Position numbers and translations under genes: made by a program. Shown piece after piece: positions 49,547 through 57,801 of a stretch of DNA of 64,000 nt. How positions within the stretch are numbered: position 1 is the stretch's first letter; every line of letters begins with the position of its first letter. The stretch covers positions 38,160 to 102,159 of IMG/VR virus record IMGVR_UViG_3300042304_001125; one strand, given 5' to 3'. The DNA is from a virus. The notes beneath the pieces are model-generated. The model saw only the letters and a list, made by a program, of their open reading frames with translations, had not been told where the DNA came from and did no database searches.

Positions 49547-51090
49547 AACAGTATTTTTGTTCCTGTTGATATCTGGTAATTAAGTATTTCTGCATTCCAT
49601 TGATAAGCTCCTGAGAATGAAATACTCCATTTGAACTTATCAGTTAATTTAAAATCTATGTTAGCTAGAGGTACTAGTAGCATTCCTGAACTGTACCACT
49701 GACCTTGGTAGTAGAAGATATAAGGTGAATATACGCCCAACAGCATTACGTTTCCACCTATTGATTTTCCTCCTTTAAAGTTTGTAAATCCTCCTCCGAC
49801 TATGGACCAGTTCCGGAACCAGCTCTTCCCCAGCTGCCCGGCAGTAAAATTAGTACCCAACATCATTGTAGCAGGTCCTGCTTTTTGAGCTGCTAGAGCT
49901 GTGGTTGTATTAAACCAATCGGTCTTAAAGTTAGTCATCACCGAATTGGAGAATACCCCCATAAACCCTTTAGCTTTATAAGAACCATATAGAGTAGTAT
50001 TCAGAACATTCTCACCGGTAGTGTAATTCAGATTAACTCCTTTGATAAAGTTTTGCTTGGTATTGACATGGGTGATGGAGGAGTTGAACCTAAAATTATC
50101 CTGACCCGTGTCCCTGATGTTGCCGGAGTTTCTGATGGCGACAAAGTCACCGGAGCCTATGAGAGCTCCTCTACCTACTTTCTCTTGCCTGCTTTTTTGC
50201 TTTTGACCTCCGCCGCCGCTTTTACCACCACCATTGCCATTTGACGAGCTTTCAGACTCCCCACCTGATGCTGAGGTTGTGTTTTCTTGCCCACCGACTG
50301 CTCCTGATTCCGTACCACCGCCCTCAGTCGAGCCTCCTCCTCCTGAAGATGGAATAGATCCTCCTCCGCCTTCACCCTGACCGGAGGAAGGTTGACCTGA
50401 TCCCGAACCACCCGATCCCGAACCGCCTGAGCCTGAGCCGCCTGAAGAACCAGAGCCTCCAGTTCCTGAACCTCCTCCGGAACCTCCGCCAGAACCCGAG
50501 CCAGAGCCACCGCCACCAGTACTACCGCTACCGCCACTCCCACCAGTGCTCCCTCCACTGCCTGTAGAGCCTGTTCCGGAGCTACCGGAGCTAGACCCAG
50601 AACTACTACCGCCATTCCCAGAACTACTAGAGCTGCTACCAGAAGAATTCGAACCATTGTCATTATTATTTGTATTTGAAGTTCCACCACCTGCTACACC
50701 TCCGCCCGGAATAGCGGATGATCCTATGTTCCCGCCTAGACTGGCGGCGATACTAACTATGCCTGATACGTTATTGACCGTATTAGTGCCAATAGCTGCA
50801 TTTGATCCTGTTGTGATAGTACCCCCGCCTCCAGCGCAGGGGTTACTTCCTGCAGGCACACTTGCATTAACACTTTGTACCCAAAGCTCGAAGGCTCCGG
50901 CCTGTAGCTGGGCTGCTGTAAAAGTATTGTATTGTCCGGCATAAAAGAGCGTTACAGAGCCTGATGGCTGGGTAATGGTAACAGAGTTAAGTATTCCTGT
51001 GCAAGGATCGGTGTAGGTATAGATATACTGACTATACCCTTTGAACCATGCAATTAGAAATATTAACGCTATTTTCCATTTACCATCCAT
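49543..51090 (-). CDS. surface/outer-membrane protein with long Ser/Gly linker, 515 aa
   Basis: Signal peptide (IALIFLIAWFKGYSQ), an N-terminal part with one disulphide-like Cys pair, then a Ser/Gly-rich linker of about 150 residues (about 135-300). The last 200 residues resemble a beta-barrel (alternating strands ending in STGTKILL). The linker is GC-rich and repeats GGSG-like units. Layout suggests an exposed stalk in front of an outer-membrane anchor. No known family. Confidence 0.75.
   Translation of the reverse strand: MDGKWKIALIFLIAWFKGYSQYIYTYTDPCTGILNSVTITQPSGSVTLFYAGQYNTFTAAQLQAGAFELWVQSVNASVPAGSNPCAGGGGTITTGSNAAIGTNTVNNVSGIVSIAASLGGNIGSSAIPGGGVAGGGTSNTNNNDNGSNSSGSSSSSSGNGGSSSGSSSGSSGTGSTGSGGSTGGSGGSGSTGGGGSGSGSGGGSGGGSGTGGSGSSGGSGSGGSGSGGSGSGQPSSGQGEGGGGSIPSSGGGGSTEGGGTESGAVGGQENTTSASGGESESSSNGNGGGKSGGGGQKQKSRQEKVGRGALIGSGDFVAIRNSGNIRDTGQDNFRFNSSITHVNTKQNFIKGVNLNYTTGENVLNTTLYGSYKAKGFMGVFSNSVMTNFKTDWFNTTTALAAQKAGPATMMLGTNFTAGQLGKSWFRNWSIVGGGFTNFKGGKSIGGNVMLLGVYSPYIFYYQGQWYSSGMLLVPLANIDFKLTDKFKWSISFSGAYQWNAEILNYQISTGTKILL
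50165..50690. repeat. low-complexity Ser/Gly-coding repeat
   Basis: Imperfect CCACCGCC/GAACCTCC-type repeats encode the Ser/Gly linker of the 515 aa protein. Its GC content is higher than flanking DNA. Overlapping frames on both strands are artefacts of this composition. Confidence 0.7.
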
Positions 51091-51820
51091 ACTGCTCCAT
51101 GCGCTTGACGAGGTTTACAGTCGCAACCTCTAACGCACGTTGTGTAGCAACGCCAACTGTTGAACCATCAAACCCCATCTGAGGATTCTTAAAGAAGCCC
51201 TCACCAACTTGGGTTGAAGTTCCTTGACCTGAAGCCACAATATACTGTCCGTTATCCACATTTACCATTCGGATCTGAATGCCGATGATAGTAGTATTGG
51301 TCTTATTTGTTTTACCTTTATCGTAAGTCTCAGCATATGATACAGAGAAGTCATAGATCTCAGCATACACAACATACTTAGGAACGGCAATGCCTTCCAT
51401 TGTAAGTTGAGTCTTGCCATTTGAAAGTCCGTTTAGTTCAGTCTCCCAAGCATCAAGCATCTGATTCTGAATTGCTTCTTTCTCTTCAGCGTAAGTAAAG
51501 CGACCGGTCTGTTCGAAGTTCTCAATGATTCTATTCGATACACCCATACCCACTCTCTTGTCTCTTAACTCAGGGAACATATCCCAAAGCTCTTTATTGA
51601 CATTAAGCTTAGATAGCTGCACTACCTGCTTCTGACCGGTAAAGGCTGGAAGAGTATTTAGAGCTTCTGCTTTCTCAAACTCGGCTGTATACTGTTGTAC
51701 ACCTACAGAAGATTTACATGAGGTCGCTAACGTACCTACAACTAACATTCCACCTACAACCAGAAGTACCCCTATAGGAGCGAAAATCTTTTCCATAATC
51801 TCGTCTCTTCTAGTTCTCAT
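51080..51820 (-). CDS. CsgG-like outer-membrane lipoprotein, 246 aa
   Basis: N-terminal signal with lipobox ending LATSC (Cys at about residue 35 from this ATG, nearer from a second start at MEKIFAPIGV). The body resembles CsgG/HfaB: VGMGVSNRIIENFEQTGRFT, VVYAEIYDFSVSY, IGIQIRMVNVDNGQYIVASG and GVATQRALEVATVNLVKRME. In bacteria CsgG is the outer-membrane export channel for curli. Here no CsgA/B is seen; a host-derived export role is inferred. Starts overlapping the previous stop. Confidence 0.75.
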   Translation of the reverse strand: MRTRRDEIMEKIFAPIGVLLVVGGMLVVGTLATSCKSSVGVQQYTAEFEKAEALNTLPAFTGQKQVVQLSKLNVNKELWDMFPELRDKRVGMGVSNRIIENFEQTGRFTYAEEKEAIQNQMLDAWETELNGLSNGKTQLTMEGIAVPKYVVYAEIYDFSVSYAETYDKGKTNKTNTTIIGIQIRMVNVDNGQYIVASGQGTSTQVGEGFFKNPQMGFDGSTVGVATQRALEVATVNLVKRMEQYGW

Positions 51821-52200
51821 TACTTACCGGCGTTCTGGTCTTCTCTCTGCTTTTTAAGGCGAGCCATTCTTTCGGCTGGAGTTTCTTTCTTCTCTTCAGC
51901 TGGAGCTGCTGGAGCTGGTGCTGCTGCTTGAGCTGGTACTTCACGAACAGTCTCTTTGATGATAGTAGTACCACCACCGGAGTTGTTCTGCTGCTGGGTA
52001 TTGTTGTTCTCAAGGTTAACGATAACTGGAGCCGGGGCAGGAGCTACCTGCTCAGTTTTAGTCTCCTCTTCATCCTCAATACCTAACAAGCTATTAATGT
52101 GAGTAGTAGCCCAGATACCAATACCTGTTACAGCTGTACCTAATACTCCTAGGACTGTCTTCTTTACGCTAGACATTCCGCCTTCTTGTTCTTCACTCAT
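51820..52200 (-). CDS. membrane-anchored Pro/Ala-rich protein, 126 aa
   Basis: One membrane helix near residues 18-36 (GVLGTAVTGIGIWATTHINS) followed by a disordered Pro/Ala/Gln region (VAPAPAPVIVNLENNNTQ, AAAPAPAAPAEEKKE). The shape resembles TonB-type periplasm-spanning proteins without the C-terminal fold. It might bridge inner and outer membrane for the CsgG partner. Function inferred from layout. Confidence 0.65.
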   Translation of the reverse strand: MSEEQEGGMSSVKKTVLGVLGTAVTGIGIWATTHINSLLGIEDEEETKTEQVAPAPAPVIVNLENNNTQQQNNSGGGTTIIKETVREVPAQAAAPAPAAPAEEKKETPAERMARLKKQREDQNAGK

Positions 52201-52205
52201 GACTT

Positions 52206-54140
52206 TTAGAATTTAATTAATTTGTAAACTTTATCTCTGTCGTTCATAACCAGTCTTACGAAGTAAGTACCTTTTGGTAAATCACCCAGGTAGATTCCTT
52301 TGTATTGGAAGCCTAGATCTGTTTGATTAATTTTTTCAGCCTTTAGGATTTGACCTTGCATGTTTGCAATCACCATAGTTAGAGGCTGCTTATCTTCTGT
52401 GTAGAATTCTGCTATAGCCCATCCACCGGTCATATCCGATACTGGGTTAGGGTATACGTGGAAGCCGTAGATCTTCTCCGTTGTAATAGGATCTAGAGTA
52501 GCTCTTCCGTTGATGATCGAACCATCGTTAAGAGAAGGCTTAACTGATAGGTCATCTGCTTTTTCGTTACCAGCTGCTTTGTCGAAGATTCTTAGAGGAG
52601 CTGAAGTCCATCCTAGGATTGATTTAACTCTAAAGCGGAATGTAAATGCATTGCTCATTGCTTCTAGCACTGCAGGGTTCATCTTATCTTCGTGACCGGC
52701 CCAGAACACTCTGCCTTTCTCTACACTAATAAGACTGGTCCATTTAGCTGCTACTGGTCCTGCTTCGATTGAGATGAACTCAAAGATGTTGGTGTCGTAT
52801 TCAAAGCCCATCTGAGCTGCTCCAATCTTGTTACCGAATGTGTACATAGTAACTGGAACGTCAACGAAGTTGTCTGCAGTAAGTACTAGCTTAGGGAATC
52901 TAAACTGAACTGTGTCAGGCTTGTTTGACATATAGACTGCTGGGTCTAGAACGTATTCTGTGATACCGCCTCCGGCTGGGTTGATCTTAGCAAGGATTGT
53001 TGCTGGATTGTTGTAGCCGGTTGTTGTAGCGTCACCAACTACGTAGATGTAAGGATTGATTGAGTCTAGACTATTAACAATAGTATCGATTGCGTATCTT
53101 CTAGGAGTAGTAGCCCAGTTAGGAGCTCCGGTAGCTAGAGTTGCAGGATCGTACTCACCAGGCCATAATGTTGCAACGTTGTTTACTCCTGTAAATAATC
53201 CACTCCAGGTAGTTGACTGAAGAGCTAATCTATTGAATACGGCAAAGCCGTCAGAGATAGTTACTGTCTGTGATTGGTTGATATCACCTTCGTACCACTC
53301 TATACCTGCTAAAGTATCTTGGCCGGTAACGTGGTTGGCTAATTTATAGGCGTCTGTGATTGAGATTGCACCACCGTCAGACATTGAGTCAGTCTGAGCA
53401 GCGATCTTAAGATGCCAGTAGTTTGTATCAAGAGGGTGAGTAAACTCTACTAGACCTGCTGCATTAGTTGAATCAGAAGAGATTGGCTGCCAAGTTGCAA
53501 GAGGAGTTGACTTGAGTCTCTTTGCAGCTGAGAACCAAACTCCTTGAGCTGGTGATCCGTCTGCGTTCTTAGCTCTGACTGGGAAAGTCATCGGAGTCAT
53601 TTGGAATGCACCTCCGTAGTTGAATAAGGTTAGAGTAACGTCGGTACCGCTACCAACTGTTGCAAGGTTGGTGTAGGAGCTGGCTCCTGTGATGGCCATT
53701 GAGTTAGTAACTCCTTTGTAGTTAGATCCGTGATTAAGTCTTAACTTAAACATCGCACCATCATTCCAGTCATAGGAAGTATTGGTACCGGTGTAAGTTG
53801 CTACAACGTTGATATACCCGCTAGCATTTACATCGAAGTAAGATCCGTACTTATCTGATACCGACTGTGCTGTTGGACCCCAGAACATGGTAGCTCCAGA
53901 GAATTTAGTATTGTCGTAAAACAATCTAAACTGGACAGCTTTAACTGGTGTTGCAGTTGGGTTAGCAAAGTGTACGTAGATATCGGTGTAGGTGGCCGGG
54001 TGATTAGCCAGAGTAAACAAAGTATCTACTAGAATGTAAGGAGTAGATGAGTTAGGAGCTGGTAGGATCTCATTAGCACCATTCTGTGCTTGAGCTGTTA
54101 ATCCTAAAATTGCAGCGAGTACTACAAAGATTTTTTTCAT
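52206..54140 (-). CDS. T9SS-sorted protein with cohesin- and dockerin-like domains, 644 aa
   Basis: Signal peptide at MKKIFVVLAAILGLTAQA (start at 54140). Two cohesin-type beta domains (about 30-170 and 420-530; VQFRLFYDNTKFSGA and QMGFEYDTNIFEFISI). Between them a dockerin-like GDINQSQTVTISDGFAVFNR. The C-terminus (about 560-644) is a T9SS type A sorting domain: HVYPNPVSD, VIANMQGQIL, LPKGTYFVRLVMNDRDKVYK. So it should be exported through the outer membrane and anchored. Start of the envelope run. Confidence 0.85.
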   Translation of the reverse strand: MKKIFVVLAAILGLTAQAQNGANEILPAPNSSTPYILVDTLFTLANHPATYTDIYVHFANPTATPVKAVQFRLFYDNTKFSGATMFWGPTAQSVSDKYGSYFDVNASGYINVVATYTGTNTSYDWNDGAMFKLRLNHGSNYKGVTNSMAITGASSYTNLATVGSGTDVTLTLFNYGGAFQMTPMTFPVRAKNADGSPAQGVWFSAAKRLKSTPLATWQPISSDSTNAAGLVEFTHPLDTNYWHLKIAAQTDSMSDGGAISITDAYKLANHVTGQDTLAGIEWYEGDINQSQTVTISDGFAVFNRLALQSTTWSGLFTGVNNVATLWPGEYDPATLATGAPNWATTPRRYAIDTIVNSLDSINPYIYVVGDATTTGYNNPATILAKINPAGGGITEYVLDPAVYMSNKPDTVQFRFPKLVLTADNFVDVPVTMYTFGNKIGAAQMGFEYDTNIFEFISIEAGPVAAKWTSLISVEKGRVFWAGHEDKMNPAVLEAMSNAFTFRFRVKSILGWTSAPLRIFDKAAGNEKADDLSVKPSLNDGSIINGRATLDPITTEKIYGFHVYPNPVSDMTGGWAIAEFYTEDKQPLTMVIANMQGQILKAEKINQTDLGFQYKGIYLGDLPKGTYFVRLVMNDRDKVYKLIKF

Positions 54141-54195
54141 AGAGGGTCGTAAGTTATGTTTAAATTCCAAAAACAATTACCTACAACAATTCCAT

Positions 54196-54204
54196 TATAA
54201 ATAT
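54196..54204 (-). promoter_or_regulatory. late promoter motif variant ATATTTATA
   Basis: 55 bp upstream of the T9SS protein start. Directly follows a terminator-like hairpin (54215-54231). Confidence 0.45.
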
Positions 54205-54214
54205 AAACAGGAAG

Positions 54215-54231
54215 AGGGACCAGAAGTCCCT
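54215..54231 (-). terminator. terminator-like hairpin AGGGAC-TTCTG-GTCCCT
   Basis: Six-pair stem after the 33 aa gene, followed by CTTCCTGTTT; separates it from the envelope unit. Confidence 0.5.
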
Positions 54232-54256
54232 TTCCTAATTAAAGTATACCTTACGC

Positions 54257-54358
54257 TTACTCTTCTTCTTCAGAGTGGTCGTTGTAGATGGATTCTTGCA
54301 TTCCATCGTACATCCATACCGGCTCGTTGAAGTGAACGCTAATCTGTACTGCTTTCAT
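54257..54358 (-). CDS. hypothetical acidic peptide, 33 aa
   Basis: MKAVQISVHFNEPVWMYDGM start, ends in EEEE. Overlaps the zinc-ribbon gene by 20 bp and has a GGGGGGAG purine stretch just upstream of ATG, an unusually strong ribosome site for this genome. Confidence 0.5.
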   Translation of the reverse strand: MKAVQISVHFNEPVWMYDGMQESIYNDHSEEEE

Positions 54359-54581
54359 CTCCCCCCAGGTCTTTTAGTTCTTTAGGCAAGAACTCTGTAT
54401 TGACGTGTCCGCATGACTTGCATGCAAAGACTGGGATTGGGAGGTAGGATGTTTGACCTGTGCCGGTTAGTAGCCCTGATACCTTGCGGATGTGTAGTGC
54501 CTGCTCGAAGTAAATACCTCCGCACTTCTCACACTCTACCGGAAGGGTTTGATCCAGACTTACATTTAAGTTCTGATTCAC
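54339..54581 (-). CDS. zinc-ribbon protein, 80 aa
   Basis: CEKCGGIYFEQALHIRKVSG and PVFACKSCGHVNTEFL give a C-x2-C ... C-x2-C site. Small phage zinc-ribbon proteins of this type accompany virion genes in T4-like phages (recollection). ATG overlaps the previous stop by one base. Role unknown. Confidence 0.7.
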   Translation of the reverse strand: MNQNLNVSLDQTLPVECEKCGGIYFEQALHIRKVSGLLTGTGQTSYLPIPVFACKSCGHVNTEFLPKELKDLGGDESSTD

Positions 54582-54877
54582 TACTTACTAGCTTTGCGAC
54601 CTTTAGTAGCAGTTCTCTTAGGAGCAGGCTTAGCTACAGCTGCAGTCTCTGCAGGAGCATTTTTTTTTGCAACTGGTTTACGACCACGGCGTGGCTTACC
54701 TGCAGCAGCTTCAGCAACGTCAGAAGCTTGTTTAGCTACCTCTTTTGCAGCGGCAACTACATCTTTTACTTCTTCCTTTACTCTTTCAACTCTCTCTTGA
54801 ACTTGCTCGACTTTCTCAACAATCTTCTCGTCAATAGTAGTCTTACCTAACAACCAATTCCAAAAACGTTTTAACAT
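54581..54877 (-). CDS. basic, histone-H1-like protein with coiled-coil start, 98 aa
   Basis: N-terminal helix (VEQVQERVERVKEEVKDVVA) followed by a Lys/Ala/Pro-rich tail with AT-hook-like RRGRKPVAKK and KRTATKGRKASK. It may bind DNA non-specifically during packaging or act as a virion-associated protein. A late-motif variant lies upstream. Confidence 0.7.
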   Translation of the reverse strand: MLKRFWNWLLGKTTIDEKIVEKVEQVQERVERVKEEVKDVVAAAKEVAKQASDVAEAAAGKPRRGRKPVAKKNAPAETAAVAKPAPKRTATKGRKASK

Positions 54878-54897
54878 AGTTTTGACTTTTTATTTTA

Positions 54898-54906
54898 TAT
54901 AAATAT
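54898..54906 (-). promoter_or_regulatory. late promoter motif variant ATATTTATA
   Basis: 20 bp upstream of the basic 98 aa protein, in an AT-rich gap after the tail-fibre gene. Confidence 0.45.
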
Positions 54907-54937
54907 ATAAAGATTTACTTTTCGTTCAAACTTTTTT

Positions 54938-56728
54938 TTAAAGAGCATACCAAGTAGTTCCATCCCACATATAAGGTCTAGGAGGAACACTGCTGGATAC
55001 TGCAAATGAGCCTACAGGTGCTCCTATCGGAAGTACAGAAGTTGGCTGAAGTGTAAGTACCTTTCCTAAGGTTATGAATATATCAGTTGCAAAGCTAGCA
55101 CTATCCGGGCTATTAACTCTAAGCGATCCAGCTCCGTTAACAACTACTTCGTAGATAAATGGTCCACCTGAAGGACCGTCTGAGATTCTAAACTCACTTG
55201 CACCTGTTCCAGGCTGTATTCTAAGCTCATTATTAGCTCCGAGTGTGATAACTCTATCTCCTGTTAATGTTCCGTTTGAATTGTAGAGGTTAGGAGCATG
55301 TGAAGCACTAGCTACTGTAAGTTTTGAAGCAGTTACGTAACCTAATAGACCTTGTGTGCCTGAAATACCGGTTAAGTCATACCCTGCAACATACCCATAA
55401 TTAGCTTCACTGAGGTTATTAAAAGTTACTCTATCAGATCCACTAACAGTAAAGAAAGCGTTAGTATTATTAAATTTTAGAGCATTAGTACTAAGGTTAA
55501 CTTCTCTTGCTGCTGTTAAAGTACCGTCTGAATTATATAAATTAGGAGCAAACGAAGCACTAGGTACAGATACTAGAGTAATACTTTCTGTAGTTCCGTC
55601 TCCTTGGTTGAAAGTAATGACGTTGCTGCTTATTGAAGACGAGTAGTAGAATGAACCTGTCCTAGCATTTGTAACGTAAGAACCTGTAGCAGCTTCTAAG
55701 CTACCAAGTCTAGTGTTGGCTGAGCCTGAGAAGCTATTTAATGCATTAATACTTATTTGAGCTGAGCCTGAGAAAATATTTAATCCGGTAATGCTTGTTT
55801 GAGCTGAGCCTGAGAAAGTACTTAATCCGGTAATGCTTGTTTGAGCTGAGCCTGTAAAGTTGTTAAGAGCTGTAATGTCTGTTGTTGATGCAGATCCTGT
55901 ATTGATTGTAACAGTTACGGCTGATCCTACGTTAGTAGCAGTAACAGCATTACCTACGAAATCAAAGGTTCTTGCATTCTCAGTTAACACAGTACCTTCA
56001 TTAGATGCTGTGATAGCGAAACCACCACCACCACCTCCGGCAAGTCCGGATAGGTCTAGGTTGTAGGTATTGGTACTACTATGTAATGTTAATGCGGAAG
56101 TTGTACTGTTGTAAGAACCGCTGTATAGGAATGAACCTGTTTGGGTAGCATAAACGTAGGAATCTCTAGTTAAATCTAATGTTATACAGTAGTCATCAGA
56201 CGCAGTAGTTCCAATAACTGCGTTAACCAATACGTTAATTGAACCTACTCCAAAGCCTCCTGGAACTTGGTTAACTGTACCCTTAATATAGTTTTTATCA
56301 TCTACGTAGACTATCATTTTATCTCCAACTTTGTAGGCTAGATTTTCACCGAACAGGCCATTTAAAGTACTGCCTGTAGGAACAAATTGGAGATTAAGAA
56401 TACCTGCGTTGTATCCATCGTACGTAAAGCCGTTAACAATACATCTATCAAATAAATGATTTACAGTAGTGCCGCCACCGCTTCCACTTCCAAACTCTAT
56501 CCAGTTAGAACCAGTATTCCAGTTAGATACACTGCTTCCTTTAAACCCGTAAAACTTACCGGATCCAGAATCAAATACTATCGTACCCACATTCCTCTTA
56601 TCGGAAGGTATACTTCCAGTATTGTTAATAGAAGCTAGAGGGTATGCAGTTCCTTTTAAAGAAGTAGCATCAACTAACGGGTAGTTAGTGTTGTTATTTT
56701 CTAGAATGTCAGGAAAAAATATAGCCAT
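54938..56728 (-). CDS. tail-fibre-like structural protein, 596 aa
   Basis: MAIFFPDILENNNTNYPLVD start, Gly/Ser/Thr/Asn-rich with phage-fibre type strands, and repeated SGSAQTSITGLNIF-like units near residues 285-330 (DNA repeat at 55724-55862). The C-terminus (RPYMWDGTTWYAL) is an ending seen in phage tail fibres. Probably the receptor-binding or distal fibre subunit. 4 bp from the gene at 56733. Confidence 0.8.
   Translation of the reverse strand: MAIFFPDILENNNTNYPLVDATSLKGTAYPLASINNTGSIPSDKRNVGTIVFDSGSGKFYGFKGSSVSNWNTGSNWIEFGSGSGGGTTVNHLFDRCIVNGFTYDGYNAGILNLQFVPTGSTLNGLFGENLAYKVGDKMIVYVDDKNYIKGTVNQVPGGFGVGSINVLVNAVIGTTASDDYCITLDLTRDSYVYATQTGSFLYSGSYNSTTSALTLHSSTNTYNLDLSGLAGGGGGGFAITASNEGTVLTENARTFDFVGNAVTATNVGSAVTVTINTGSASTTDITALNNFTGSAQTSITGLSTFSGSAQTSITGLNIFSGSAQISINALNSFSGSANTRLGSLEAATGSYVTNARTGSFYYSSSISSNVITFNQGDGTTESITLVSVPSASFAPNLYNSDGTLTAAREVNLSTNALKFNNTNAFFTVSGSDRVTFNNLSEANYGYVAGYDLTGISGTQGLLGYVTASKLTVASASHAPNLYNSNGTLTGDRVITLGANNELRIQPGTGASEFRISDGPSGGPFIYEVVVNGAGSLRVNSPDSASFATDIFITLGKVLTLQPTSVLPIGAPVGSFAVSSSVPPRPYMWDGTTWYAL
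55724..55862. repeat. three to four imperfect 48-bp direct repeats in the fibre gene
   Basis: Blocks of GTTTGAGCTGAGCCTGAGAA with conserved flanks (AATCCGGTAATGCTT) encode the SGSAQTSITGLN repeats. Repeat-number change could alter fibre length. Confidence 0.7.
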
Positions 56729-56732
56729 GATC

Positions 56733-57755
56733 TTAAGATATTGTTAATGTTACTCCTGAACCAAATGCACCTTTTTGTTTTGATTGATATACTCTAAATG
56801 AAGTTGAGGAACTATAAGCGTTTGCCACGGTAAAGTCTCCTACTTTATCGAATGCTGTTATTACCGATAATGCCCCATCTTTAATTACATTTGATAAATC
56901 ACCATAAGACGCTGGGTAGATTATGTAAGTGTATTTAGTAGGGTCGTTATTATTAGCATCACAGGTTGGAGTCCAGGCTTTAGTTGTGGTGAGGGTACTA
57001 GTCACAGTATCAGAGTTGATAACACTCTGAGCTGAGGCGTTATCTGTAATTGGAGTAGAGCTAGCAGCTAAATAGTTTCTCCAGTAGAAAGCAAAGCCTG
57101 TATTTGTAGATTGAGTATCGGCAGTAGTCTGACTCTTAGTATTGACAATAAACGTAACATTGCCCGCTGTAGTTGCTCTATTAATCGTCAGAGCAGATCC
57201 TAATGTAAAGGCGTTAGTTCCTGAAAGAGTGTTAGAAAAATACGCCTGGAGTAGTCCTGAATCTGCTCCAGAACCTGTAATGCTAGCAGATACTGGATAG
57301 TTTCCATCTGGGCTATCCACGGTTGCTAGGAATGAAGCTGAGTTACAGGTAAAAGAGTTACCTACATCTCTAGTGGCTGTTGATCTAGTAGTACCGTCAA
57401 GTTTAATCAGTAAGCTACTAATAGTAGGCTCTATGTAAGTTATCAGCATTGATCTTAGTAGAGCTTCAATAGTGGAGCCGGCAGTAAATAAGTCACCTGG
57501 GGAGACCCCTCCTACTGTCTGGTTTGAAGTTAAATTTTGAACTAGAGTAGTTCCACCACCGACGCCACCGCCTGAACCTGTATTGACGGTTAAGTTAAAT
57601 GTGCTACCATCCCCCTTAGTAAACGTAAGCACGTTACTGGAGACGGAACCTGTTGCTATAAGTGAGTTAAGGCTGCTGGACAGGTATGTAAAGTTGCCAT
57701 CAAGTTCTGAGTAGGTTAGTTCAGAACCTTTAACAAGTCTTAGAGTTAGTGGCAT
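56733..57755 (-). CDS. tail-fibre/adhesin-type structural protein, 340 aa
   Basis: MPLTLRLVKGSELTYSELDG NFTYL opening is the conserved N-terminal attachment segment of many phage fibre proteins (short anchor then Ser-rich strands). The start at 57755 follows a CTATTTATA motif; a longer frame upstream overlaps this site. The rest is Thr/Ser-rich beta sequence. First gene of a two-gene fibre unit. Confidence 0.8.
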   Translation of the reverse strand: MPLTLRLVKGSELTYSELDGNFTYLSSSLNSLIATGSVSSNVLTFTKGDGSTFNLTVNTGSGGGVGGGTTLVQNLTSNQTVGGVSPGDLFTAGSTIEALLRSMLITYIEPTISSLLIKLDGTTRSTATRDVGNSFTCNSASFLATVDSPDGNYPVSASITGSGADSGLLQAYFSNTLSGTNAFTLGSALTINRATTAGNVTFIVNTKSQTTADTQSTNTGFAFYWRNYLAASSTPITDNASAQSVINSDTVTSTLTTTKAWTPTCDANNNDPTKYTYIIYPASYGDLSNVIKDGALSVITAFDKVGDFTVANAYSSSTSFRVYQSKQKGAFGSGVTLTIS

Positions 57756-57773
57756 ACTACGAGAGGTTTTACA

Positions 57774-57782
57774 TATAAATAG
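57774..57782 (-). promoter_or_regulatory. late promoter motif CTATTTATA before fibre genes
   Basis: 18 bp upstream of the fibre gene start. Confidence 0.6.
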
Positions 57783-57801
57783 CACCTTCGTAGCAGAGTA
57801 C

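Noticed and set aside
50175-50944. Overlapping frames inside the Ser/Gly region on both strands
   Set aside because: Caused by low-complexity, GC-rich DNA; products are Val/Ala or Pro/Glu runs without real features.
51810-52013. Lys/Arg/Gln-rich frame overlapping the Pro/Ala protein
   Set aside because: Out-of-frame reading of the repetitive Pro/Ala codons; the 126 aa frame has a membrane helix and proper junctions.
54581-54877. True histone
   Set aside because: Lys/Ala-rich tail resembles H1-like proteins by composition only; no histone fold is apparent.
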